A stretch of DNA of 64,000 nucleotides, from NCBI GenBank assembly GCA_005281725.1, contig SSBO01000012.1, positions 17,134,603-17,198,602 on the forward strand. The letters run 5' to 3'. Shown one piece after another: positions 53,250 through 64,000 of the stretch; the first letter of the stretch is position 1; every line of letters starts with the position of its first letter. Source of the stretch: Wuchereria bancrofti (taxonomy: Eukaryota > Nematoda > Chromadorea > Rhabditida > Onchocercidae). Both the position numbers and the translations under genes were made by a program. The notes beneath the pieces were generated by a model, which saw only the letters and a list, made by a program, of their open reading frames with translations, ran no database searches and was not told the origin of the DNA.

Positions 53250-55149
53250 TTACACCAAAATGGAACCGTAAGTACAAGCATTGCTTCAATGGCTCACATT
53301 TTTTAACAGGCTATCAAACAATAACTTGAACGATAAATACCGACTGAGGAAACTTTGATCATACTCCATTCAAAGGTATTCGTTCAGTCATGCGATTATC
53401 TGAACCACTTCGATAGTAAATTCCGAGTCCAATACACATGGATTTGTTTTCCGAGAAATGAATAGAGATAATCGTTTGTGTGCATGTGATAATAAATATC
53501 CCTGCTGAGAGATATCTAAACTGAAGCAGAATTCTTTTTCAGTGCTATCCTTGCGCTGTTCTCACTTACATAATTTCAGAATTGTCCTTTGCATCAGAGT
53601 GGGATGTAAGTCTTTATTCATTGAATGTTTACTACAATATGCCGACAGTTACCGCAACAAAGTGTTGTTGTACGTGTCGTATAGTACAATAGGGAAAAGA
53701 AAAGGAAGATGAAACTTTAGGAGAGAGTGAAAATAGCGAAGAGGGAGACAGAGGATGATTGAAACCGGCCTTCTGTTTTGTTCAATTTCCTGTCCAGATC
53801 GTTCTTCTGTACAGCTATTGTAAATAAGCATACATCTAGTTGGCGCTAATATTCATTCCATCCTTTATTTGTTTGCTCATCTTACTGCTCACCATTCACT
53901 TTTTATTCTCTTCCTCTCGCTCATCCAATCCATTCTTCAATACTTGTAAGTTTTCCAAACTGAATGCTTCAGGTACTTTTTTATAATTTTACGCAAGTAA
54001 TTCATATATTGCGACACGTACTTCTTCACAACATGTCATTTATCTCGCTATTGCTCTAAATCTTTTTTCCAACTAGATCTTGGGAGCTTATCGATTAGTA
54101 AAACTAAAGAATATTTTACATTTTGGAATTCAGTTGCATGCCAATGCATTAATGGCTGTTAGTTGTTCAACTGAACACTTCACGGTGCGGAATTTGATGC
54201 GGTATTTGTAACGAGAAACTTGAATGACGTCGCTATTAGGATGTACACATCACCTCTATCTATTTCAAGGCGAAATATGGAACCTTTCAGAATGCTACTT
54301 TATACTCCGTTTAGAAGTTCGAGAATTCTCTTATTTCGAGCGATTTCCTGCTAAACAAAATATGCCGGTCCAAAATATTCTGGAATCAACGCTCCGCATT
54401 ATCACAAACTTAAAGATCTTACAAAAATTAAAGTAACAAAAGAAGTTGGGCCATTTTTGCCTTATCATTCATGGATGACATGATCAGTTAATTTTTTTCT
54501 CGGTGAAATGATTTACTTCTCGGTGAAGTGAAATTTCTAGCAGTAAGAGGAAATGTTAAAAAGAGGCGGGGGATGTCCGTGTTATGGAAGATGACTAATG
54601 TCAGGGGACAATTCTTGACTCTTTTCCATTTCACTCCTGGATAATCACTCTCATTTCTTCTGGTGTTTTTCAAAGTCTCCAAAGTCTTAATTGGAGCTGG
54701 AATTCAACAGAATCCACTAATTTTAGTGGAGAGACATTAAAGTAAGAGTGAGAAGAATGAGTTATCGAAGTGAAGAAGGGAAGGAAATGAATATACCATA
54801 CGTAGCATAAGATTTAGAGTTTGATTGAAAAAATTCACATTTTAAGTTGATTTGGAAAGTTGTGAACAAATTGCTTAGCCATTTGTTCATTTAACTTCCC
54901 GACTTTCCAGTTCTATTGGGCAAGTGTACGTCAACATGTGCAAATGAACATGTAAGCCAACTACATCTATTTATTTATATAAATGCTACAAAGGCGAATA
55001 GAACACATGAACTGCTAACAAAACAACAATATGCTTAAGTGTAGATAAATTTGAGAAAGAGTAATACTTTGATACCACTTAACAACAATATTTTTTCCAT
55101 AACTGTACCAAATCAAGTTTCAGAAATATCGAGCATTATTCATTCATCA

Positions 55150-56117
55150 TCCATCCGCTCTTCAAATTTGCTCTTAGCAATTCTTATAAATAGATTTACT
55201 GGGTTTTAAACTGTATGTGCGTAATGAACAAAAACTACATTCACGTATGAAATTTTCCGTGTTAGGTGACTGTGTTATTTCAAAAATTTCTTGAATGCAC
55301 ATAAACCATAGATTAAAATATTTCAAAAGGTGAAACATGAGCACTGCAGGACTGAGAACAAGCGAACAAAACTGTTGGCCAGGCCAAGAAATAAATATTT
55401 CACTAGCGTTACATTATATAATATCCACGCCCACTGTTGAACTATAACTATCCACTTATTTGTAGTATAACTCATGTGGATAAGCTGGATATTTGCATTT
55501 TCCAATACTGTGGAGTAATTTGCATCCCAAACTCCCAGAATTGTCTCAATGTGATTTGCTCAGATTTTAATAAATTAGTGAAAATAAGAAACGGTCTGTA
55601 AGCAATATCGTTTCAAAATCTTGGCAACATACTTTAAATTTATAGGGCTGAGGTAGAGAATTTAATTTCCGGCTCAAAAAAACAGACCAAAAGCAAGTTT
55701 GAATTAATTTGTTTAAGAAGAGTTTTACTTATAAATTAAGAATTTTAATTATAAATTAAGACCAAAACCGAAGAAATATGCACGAGCTGCTCTACTCCGA
55801 ATAAATAAATGGTAATTATAAGTGCCCACAAATACTGCTGAGATCTATTTAGAAAGATATTTGCTCTTATCTCTGGCTTATATTTTATCCAAAAAATTCT
55901 TGATTTAACTAATGGTAATTCCTGAACTCGGACAATGGAAATAAAATTTATAAGACGTTGTCAGAGCTTAGAATCCAATTAGATCCCATTTTCTGAACAT
56001 CAACTTTTTCAAACAGGTGATTTTTTGCATTTTGGAATTGAAATATATTTGCCATTAAATTATATATTATAAAACAAGAACCAGTCTTTGGCTGTACAGT
56101 GAATTTTTTTCTTTCAC
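55150..56117. other. non-coding stretch downstream of the receptor exons
   Basis: No exon convincingly joins the receptor ectodomain. A minus-strand frame from about 55945 to 55735 is open for about 70 codons and partly hydrophobic, but no acceptor gives the needed phase 2. Confidence 0.45.
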
Positions 56118-57380
56118 GAATTTTCTTTCAAAGTTTCTTCTTGTAGCTCAAACCGACTGTTGCAGTTATGTCCATAACAGCAACAAAATGTACTCCTGTC
56201 AGCAACACATTTGCGCTGTTCACAGTTGTTCATTGATATCTGTAACGGTCACTTATTGAGACTGTACCTTTCTCTTTTCCACTGATTTCAAATTTAAAAC
56301 CAACATGGTAGTCTCATCATTAATTTCCATTTCTATGCACTTTAAAAATTGATAAACTTATCACTTTCCGTCTTTTCTTCAAAATATGGAATTAGGTCTC
56401 ACTCTTTTAGTTCTTAAATTTACACTTTCCGTAAGAGTTTAATTTACCGCGTGATAGAAAAGTAGAAGTAAACTTACGGCTTGCTGTACCCAGCAGTCCT
56501 GCACGAGTGTTTCACTCTTCATGTTCCAAACCGCATAGCACCCAACGCGCATATCATCTGATGGTGGTCGGTAGCATCGTTTCATCTGAAACTTTAGCAA
56601 CTAATGAATTTTGTATTTTTACTGAATTTTATTTGTTACAAGATATGGAAGCTTTTAGCGAACACATCAAGATGAAAGTCATAAAGACCAACCACAGAGC
56701 CTCCGTCGAGCAGACTTTTTCGGCATTTCACGTATTCTCGTCCGTGAGCATCGAAGCTTGTAAGCTGTTGAATAGACGATTGTATGCGATGTCGACGTAG
56801 CAGTCTTTAAATGTTTTACAATTGTGAGCGCATGCAATCACTTTGACGATAAGAGGTAGCGAACTATGAAAACAGGGTTCCTTCCTCCCCTCATCCTGGA
56901 AATTTGATCAAACAAATCCAACCTGAAGTTTCAAAGATAAGGCTCTCTTTATAAAATGTCCTGAATTTAAATCTGAAGTTAGGTTTCCATCATAATTTGG
57001 CTATCAAAATCAAGCAATGAAATGCACAGCATGAGTTCTCACTTGGAATTACGGTATGACAGAGGACGTCGATTCTCGGAGATGAAAAACGGGACTGTTT
57101 TAAACTGCGGGCGGGGAGGGAGGGGGAGGGAGGAAAGCGAAGGAAGAGAGAGGTGGTGACAAAACAGAGTGAGAAAAACCTTTCTAGCCTACCGATGAGT
57201 CCTGTGATGTCGGGTGTTCTGTTTTGCGCGTTCCAGGAAACTATCGATCAAATCAGACACATCCAATTCATCATCATCCACTACCGTATTCCGGCTCAAA
57301 GACTTCGTCTGTAGCAGATTGATAGAGAAGGGTAGGATAAATACAAATATTTTGGATAACGTTGATGCTAATGATGCCAT
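56118..57380 (-). CDS. daf-4: type II TGF-beta/activin receptor ectodomain (DAF-4-like), partial
   Basis: Receptor for TGF-beta family ligands; in C. elegans DAF-4 is the only type II receptor and serves both the body-size and dauer pathways. Four minus-strand exons join in frame: 57193-57380, 56693-56756, 56478-56585 and 56118-56239. Exon 1 encodes a signal peptide (KIFVFILPFSINLL) then an acidic stretch. Exons 3 and 4 carry the three-finger receptor pattern: CYRPPSDDMRVGCYAVWN, LVQDCW, NNCEQRKC, and the closing FCCCYGHNCN box. The spacing follows the activin type II receptors (C-x-ATW, QGCW, CCC-x-G-x-x-CN). Exon 2, including the acceptor at 56757 and its donor, is the weakest part. The last donor is GTGAAA at 56117 in phase 2. 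No transmembrane or kinase exon was found beyond it; see findings. Confidence 0.7.
57106..57170. repeat. purine-rich G/A tract
   Basis: Strongly strand-biased GGGAGGG-type sequence in the first intron of the receptor gene, unusual in this AT-rich window. It could form triplex or G-quadruplex structures. Confidence 0.6.
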
Positions 57381-60300
57381 TGCAGATTAGTTAATAACAG
57401 TACTGCAATAATCATCATAATGGTTAATAAAGTGCCGGTGGTTGTGATCTGACGCAGATCACGAAGAATCAATTGGAACAGATGAGGAATACTGGAAGTA
57501 GTAATCAGTCATAAGCCCTCCCAGATTGTTGACAACTTCAAAATGCTAGATGGAGTTTTGTCCTTTTCTATATAGTGTAATGTACTTTAAAGGGCATTTT
57601 AGTGTAATGCACTTTAAAAGATATTTTAAAACAGAAATGAAAAAGACGAACTGCTCCTATGGTTCAATTCCATCACTTATCCGCCTCCCATAAGAGAATT
57701 CTTTTTGCACTCTCTTCGCATAGAAAGTACAACTCTTAATCAATTTGTTTATGAATGAATATGTCATTCCGAAACTAACTTGCAATCAATTCACTTTTAT
57801 TTTTTTACCGTTCAGAACTTATGCATCTGTTTTTATTCACTCTTAATGTTTTGTTAGCGATAGATAATATTTCATTTGAAATTTCGACTATAAAACTATT
57901 ACTAAAGTCGCAGCAGAAGGAAAGGTCAATTGGATTCCCCTCAACCAAGCACACAATTAGCTGAGTTATAGACAGAGAGAGAGAGGGAAATAAGAGATAT
58001 ACAGATTGAAATGATATCTACCCTCTCACGTTCTAGTACTCTCAACAAAATGTATTTTTCAGGAAGATGTAGTAACTGTATTTCTCATATCGTGCGATTA
58101 CAGAAAAGACGGCAGTTAGCCTTAGCTCAGTTCATAACAATTCTTCCACATGAACAAAGGAATGGGATGAATGCGCGTATAACTGCGCTCTGTTTGGAAT
58201 GACGCCAATAAATACTGGACAGGGAAGATGTATGAAGTGAATTACTGTAAGATAGTGAGGAGTTGACAGCGGAGAGATGAGTGGAAGGGATGTGATGGAG
58301 AATGTGGTATCCATGAACCCCGGAGGTTGGCCGACAGAGCTGCGGAATGGTTAGTAACGGACAAACATCATCAGATAAAGTGGAATAAAGGAGAATGTCT
58401 CTTCCATCAACCAAACAGACAGACAGACAATGAACGGGTAGACTTACCTCCCACAATGAACTCATAAAAAACAGGAAAGAGGCGAAGTAAGAGAAGGAGT
58501 AACGGGTATCTATCTAGAAGTCGAGCAACGACCGCAGCCGGCAACTGTGACGAGGGCGACCTGATGACCCTTCAGAGGAAGAAGGAGCGGCTGACCCCCT
58601 CCCAGACATAACAGTTCTTACCTTGTTCGGCGGGCTGCCCACCGACAAATAGTTTAATAGGTAGGGAGGGAAGGAGAAAACGGAAATGACGAAATTCTTG
58701 AAAGTGGTTAGAGGCCTGTCTGAACAGGTGCTGTCGCAGGGAGAGGCGGAAGAGGTAGGAATGAGTAAACATCATGGCAGTGTAGAAGGAGACACCCGGA
58801 AAGCGACACCCAGAACGATGCTGTCGTCCTTTCTCCTAAGAGTGTGAGCATCAAATTGCCTGGAAGACGAAAGCGGTAATCGCTCGAAGGACATGCCCGC
58901 CATTGTCACTATACCCAGTAAAACAAATCAGTTCTCTTGATTGGTATGTCTGCTTCAAACATCTATTACTACCATAAATATGTGCGTCATCCATACCAAG
59001 CCAATGAATCATCCCTGTGTCACCTTTTAATCGGTTGCCTCCATATACGGCAATTCGGATTAAAAATTATCGTTTTTATGATTTCATTATTAGAAATCAG
59101 ATCTTTCCATAGCTTACGACATGTCATTTCGAAATTCTACAATATTTTTCAATTGACTAGTGCAACAGTACACAATGAACTATGGCTTCATGAATTCAAG
59201 GTTGCGAGTAAAACTCTATTAAAAATTTCTAATTATTTAATTGGACTAAAGCTACAGTCTCGTAATTCGAAATTACCGCAAAATTTACAAATAAACCAGC
59301 TGAATTATTTTTGTTTTTCAAGAAATATGATTTGCTGAAGAATGTATTAATAATTACAGCAATTTATCAGCAGACATTGTATTGAATTCTTTGAAAGTGG
59401 AGATGGATCAATTTAACGGACTGGTAGCTGTAAAAGTGGTTCATCATAAATGTTTCGCACCAAACTTGACATAATTTGATCTTAACCTCCAGCTTTGGAA
59501 AAAACTTCTGACTTACTGACTAAACAGCATTGAAATTAAAATATATGATAGCAGAGCAAGTTGAAAGCAAAAGTTTACGGATGTGACATAACAGTAACTG
59601 CTTGATAGCTCTATATTAATAGAAATTAAAAGGGAGCTGAAAAATGTGAGAAAACGAACGCTCAGTTGTCTAATGGCGCCACTAGCTGCTATTCTAAAGT
59701 TAGATTTGCGTTTGTTTGTTTGGATATCTTGACTTTACTAGTGCTGTAGTATGTTATTAGTGCAATGAAAATGTTTCTGAATGAGGATGACAGGAAGCAA
59801 TTTTTTCTCGACAGATTCTGTAACAGTGTCGAATCTCAAATGATGAAACCTTTAAATATGCATGAACTTGAACCTTTGAACATTGAAAAAATATACGTGT
59901 GCACTGGAGGAATGAAAAAACCAATAGTCTATTCCCTGAAGATATAAAGCACAGTGTCTTTTACTCCTTGAAACTTATCAAAATTTAATGGAATCGTAGA
60001 AGATAGAGAAATTAAATTTTAAAGAATGTAAAAAGCTCTCGAAAAATAGCAAGGTAAGCGTCGTCAACATAAAGTGCATGTTTTAAGTCTAGACTTCCCA
60101 CCTACTCTCAAAGAATTACAGACAAAAAAAATTTGCGGAAGTATAAATCATTCGCATATCAGCAACTTAATAACCTTTCAAAAAAAAAAAACTGCCTATA
60201 TTAATAAACAAGTTTGGCTAATAAATTCTCATTCAAATATTGTAAACGGATACAATGGAGAAAAGTACACCAAATTTACAAAATTAGTTTATTCTGTCAT

Positions 60301-63300
60301 TTTGTTTTCTGGATAATAAAAATAACAATTCTTTAAAGGATAGAGATTTATGAACTGAGCAAGCCAGACAGCTCTGATCGCATATTCATTTGCATAAAGT
60401 TTTCCGTTACATCTCAATAATTCAGCACTTCAGACCATCTATGCATATATATTGACAACACGCATCATATTGATAGCCTATCAGAATCACTGTTGTTGAA
60501 GTCAAACCATAAAGACAGTAAGAATAAAAAATGTTAAGACTAAAACTATAATTAAAAATATTACGAGTGGAAATGTTACTTAAGTTGATGTTCATAACCT
60601 AATGGCAAAAACTTTAGAAGGTAGTGAAAAAGTGGACTAGAAAATGTCCTATATTGTTTAACTCTTCCTTGATCAGGATAAAACGAGAAGAAACCAGAAA
60701 AAAGACTTTTCGTTCTATGTTGATTCATCTCTTCTGTTTGGAGAAAATTAACAGATGATCATAGCATACTGAGGAGAAACATAATCTTTCTATGGTAGGT
60801 GAATTGAAGTCATTATTTTTTAGCACGAAATTAAATTTAAAGATCCGGTTCGAATAGGAAGGGGCGGTTTTCAGTATCTCCAGTGGTACTGCATTTTTTG
60901 TATTGCTAAACAATTTGTACTGTTCAGGAGAAATGCTGCATTGCATAGTTGCATGGGTGGCGAAAGGAGGACAAATGAGCATAGACGTTGGTGTGTTGAT
61001 AGGGCGGAGTGGGGAAGAAGACGAATTCCGAAATGAGGCAAAGTTAACCTATCTGCAAAGTGTTTGTTTTTGCATCGAACTGTTAAACAGAACATGCAAG
61101 CTTAAAGCAAATACGATGAAGTATTTAAGAGTTTGAAACTCAGAGCTATCAAACGGATCAACCATATGTTGAGAAAAATATGTTTGTGATGGATTCAGAT
61201 AATCCAGAGAATGCTAATGCTGTTTATCAAAAGTGGTTAAAATATTAAGAACTACTGTTTTTTAGAAAGATCGTCCAGAAAAGATAAATATGGTGATTTT
61301 TTGCAATTCGAATGATCTCTCTTTTCTCCATCGCTTTAACTAAATTTTCATCGATGCATTATGTCGCATCTGTTATGCCTGTACTGTAGCATAAGCAGCT
61401 GCACTGCAAAAGCAAGAAGCAAAACTAACTGCTGCATGCAGTGAAGATCAGAGAAATCAGTTTAGGATTTATTGGCAGTCGCTAGATGAAACTGCTGATT
61501 GATGTTGAAGATGCATGCATGGCATTACTGCAAGCGGTGGTTGTTTTACCACCGAATGATAACGTTCACCTAAATGGAAGTCACAAACCGTTGTATGGAG
61601 ACAATATGACTAATTTATTGATTATCGTACTGACAGAAAGTAAAGCTTAAAATTTAACGTTTAGATGGGGAGCTAACCAACAGTCACCTGTCATTAGATG
61701 AGAAATGTTGCAGAGATATGTACAGGTAAAGCATTGCTGATGAAATGGCTTCATTTCTGCAGGGAGCAAAAGCCCTTCTAAGAAAAATTGATCTGCTGCC
61801 AACAAATTCACTGCTGAAGATTTAGAGGGAATCGGCCTTCCGGGAATGCCGCCCACTCTACTCCACTCCACCTTCCGCCGTTCACAGTGCTAAACAACTC
61901 TCATATAATGAAATATTTGTGTAAATAAATAATTCTCTCTGCTCAACATTCCTGCAACAATTTACTCCTTTTCTATACGCATCTGAAACGTTGTTATTTT
62001 TGTGCGTACATACATGCATACATGTTTCATGCATATGTGCTTATGGCAAAAACCACTAGACTAGCTGCATGCCGTACGACGGAAACGATAGCGGCAGGGT
62101 GGTGCCTGATGGATGGATGAATAGGTAGAAAGGGTGAAGCCGGTGAATGACGCAATGTTTTGTTGTCGAGAGTGGGAAGAACTGGTTGATGAGTTGTTCG
62201 GCTTAGACGAGGGCGGAGTGGAGAAGGGGTAACACCGCCAAGGGCAATTAGGAAGGCAGTCGGCTCGCACACAGATGGCACTGTGAATTCGGTTTCGGGC
62301 AAGAAAAGGACATTTCTCGCAACCATTCCAGTGATACAGTTCATGAATGGAAAAAGAAACCATTATGCATTCGGGAACACCTAATCCTTCTCTCATTCAG
62401 TTCGGTCTTTTCAGGAATCGCTTCCTGCGTCTGTAGTTCTTTTTACTTTTATAAGCCTGACCTATGGAGAGACTTCAAGGACTAATAATCCAGTTTCAAT
62501 CATCCGAATCGAAACATTTTAGCTAGTCAAAACTTGCCTCCAAACGCGATTTAAATATGTGCTTCTCATGAGCAACGAATATGAACATGTCAAACCCTCC
62601 GAAACAGATATTACTAGACATCTGTTTGCCATTCTATCTTCTAGATAACTCATTTTCTCTAAACACTTGGCAAAGAAGTTGAAAGTGAACAAAACTAACT
62701 TGGAGTTTCGACAGGCAATGTCATTTCCATTATCTCTTAATTCTCTCACACTCACGTAATAAGGAAGTACTCAGAAAAACAGTTTTACAAATTGGCTGAC
62801 TTTTGAGCCGGCGATACTGTCATTCCAGAATTTCTACCCCCACAAAAATTTCTACCTTCAACTAGTCAATTCAACCTGTACGTGTCAGTAAAACAAAGTC
62901 AAATTTCATGCACAATAACATCAATGAGGCAAATATCAACGTAATATATTCAGCTATGATCTTCTGATCTTAAAATGTATATTAAAGCAGTTATTCAGTA
63001 ATATTTTTCAAACATTCTATAATTAATGTGAATGTTTGAAAACTAGTTAGGCATAACTGGTACTAGCTATCGCAAATGATCACCTTTGATGAGCTCATGA
63101 TATTTGAAAAAATAAGTTGTTCTGGTGCTAAACCGCCATGAAATTTAAAAAAAAAGCTGTACCAAATGGAATCAAAGAAATTGAAGAATATTTAAAAAAC
63201 ATCGCATCCAACAATCAATTCTCAAACATTTGATGAATGTTCAGGCCTTTATTATCAGAACAAAAATAGTGCACGCATGGAAGAAGATTACAGAAATAAA

Positions 63301-64000
63301 TGATATCACAAAAAGAAAAATAAAATAATAAATGTTTATGAACGGTAAGAAATGAAAAGTTTCTCTTGTTAGATTTCTTATTCGATATCGTTCCAATCGT
63401 ATATTCCGTTCTTTTTTTCTATTGTCAGTTTTGTTTTCAGTTATCATGATACCTGTCAGTCTTTTATTTAAACCAAAATCGAAATGTTTTAGAATTTTCA
63501 GACTATCACCAAATGACATTCTATTTAAAACAGAAGTAAAAAGTGAGTTGATTTATTTGTTGTATACTCTCGTTAGGATTAGTGCCCGAGGAATTAAAAA
63601 GTGGAGTTAAGAACTTTCCGGTTCTAGTAATAAACATAAAAGTATTGCTAAACTTCTTTTTTTGCTTTTGTCGCAGTGTTTTGTGGCTCATCCTTTTAAG
63701 TCCATTAACTGATAAACATGGTGATTGTATATTCAATGAAAAAAGTATGTAGGCTTGCAAAATTTTTATTTGTTAGATCGTATCTAAATCTAGTAGGATT
63801 AGTCTTCTTTGACCTGTTTGACAACTCATTTCATTGCCTGTGGTGTACCATCATGATGACAAACAACACACCAGACAGATAAAAATAACGATTAATGGTA
63901 ATTGTAGTATTCAATACTGCTTCTATGATTCCGACATTCATAAAAATAAAAAGTAGGAGAAGAATAGAGATTATCTGATCGTTTACGGATAAGTAAAAGT
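57381..64000. other. 6.6-kb stretch without recognised genes
   Basis: Upstream of the receptor gene. 57.9-58.9 kb is richer in GC than the rest. The longest opening, 58937-59338 (+, 133 codons), and 59765-59947 (+, 60 codons) show no family motif and no good splice context. At this base composition one opening of that size by chance is plausible. The overlapping minus-strand openings at 62.0-62.4 kb disagree in frame and look like non-coding DNA of locally higher GC. Confidence 0.5.

Larger units (their letters stand above)
51513..55149. repeat. 1.7-1.9 kb direct tandem duplication, junction marked by N
   Basis: Copy A is 51513-53248 and copy B is 53250 to about 55149, offset 1737 bases at the start. 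By eye, the first 695 bases (51513-52207 against 53250-53944) are identical without indels. After that the copies differ by many substitutions and indels, and copy B has a block of about 300 bases (roughly 54500-54800) that copy A lacks. The single N at 53249 lies exactly at the junction, next to an ATTC microsatellite. This may be two overlapping alleles placed end to end by the assembler. No genes are inside. Confidence 0.85.

Noticed and set aside
51912..53831. Two identical 60-codon minus-strand frames at 51912-52094 and 53649-53831
   Set aside because: Identity reflects the duplicated DNA segment; no motif, splice sites or codon pattern supports a gene.
55735..55945. Minus-strand hydrophobic open frame as a transmembrane exon of the DAF-4-like receptor
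   Set aside because: No acceptor gives the phase 2 needed after exon 56118-56239, and no kinase follows.
58127..58775. Minus-strand frames of 112 and 67 codons
   Set aside because: Local GC is higher so stops are rarer; overlapping frames disagree and show no domain.
58937..59338. 133-codon plus-strand frame
   Set aside because: Longest unassigned opening, but one of this length is expected by chance at about this base composition; no motif seen.
62027..62396. Two overlapping minus-strand frames of more than 100 codons, one with several cysteines
   Set aside because: They use different frames of the same DNA, have no clear splice sites, and the cysteine spacing fits no family I know.

Overview
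This window looks like AT-rich nuclear DNA of a parasitic nematode, most likely a clade III (filarial/spirurid-type) worm. Genes are split into many short exons with TTTCAG-like acceptors, and several start codons sit a few bases after a splice acceptor, as expected for spliced-leader trans-splicing. The gene content is typically nematode: a Brainiac/BRE-5 glycosyltransferase, a PDI-6-type protein ending in KTEL, a MATH-BTB gene and a DAF-4-like receptor ectodomain. No bacterial operon, CRISPR array, rRNA or convincing tRNA was seen. All exon structures were read by eye from splice signals, frame continuity and recognised protein motifs.

Layout. 1-7.1 kb: mostly non-coding, with microsatellites and a striking 30-bp-arm hairpin at 6.1 kb. 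7.1-9.8 kb (-): MATH-BTB gene, possibly damaged. 10.2-11.8 kb (-): complete seven-exon thymidylate synthase. 15.0-18.5 kb (+): dermatopontin-like secreted protein with a long variable tail. 20.9-26.3 kb (+): large BTB-BACK-kelch gene, the IVNS1ABP (NS1-BP) orthologue. 28.9-32.2 kb (+): complete BRE-5-like glycosyltransferase. 33.2-35.1 kb (-): complete six-exon gene for an unrecognised 249-residue coiled-coil protein. 36.2-39.0 kb (+): complete PDI-6/PDIA6. 40.5-42.8 kb (-): intron-rich ISXO2/Merlin transposase-derived gene that has lost two of three catalytic acids. 43.6-44.6 kb (+): DIM1/TXNL4A spliceosomal thioredoxin-fold protein. 45.1-46.0 kb (+): Mediator subunit 21, possibly in an operon with DIM1. 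46-64 kb: gene-poor, holding a 1.7-kb tandem duplication whose junction is a single N, and at 56.1-57.4 kb (-) the extracellular exons of a type II TGF-beta/activin-like receptor whose kinase exons I could not find.

The genes are mostly unrelated housekeeping and signalling functions: dTMP synthesis, ER oxidative folding, splicing, transcription, glycolipid synthesis and TGF-beta signalling. The most unusual items are the catalytically dead but apparently intact Merlin-derived gene, the receptor ectodomain without a visible kinase next to an assembly scar, and the unrecognised 249-residue protein.
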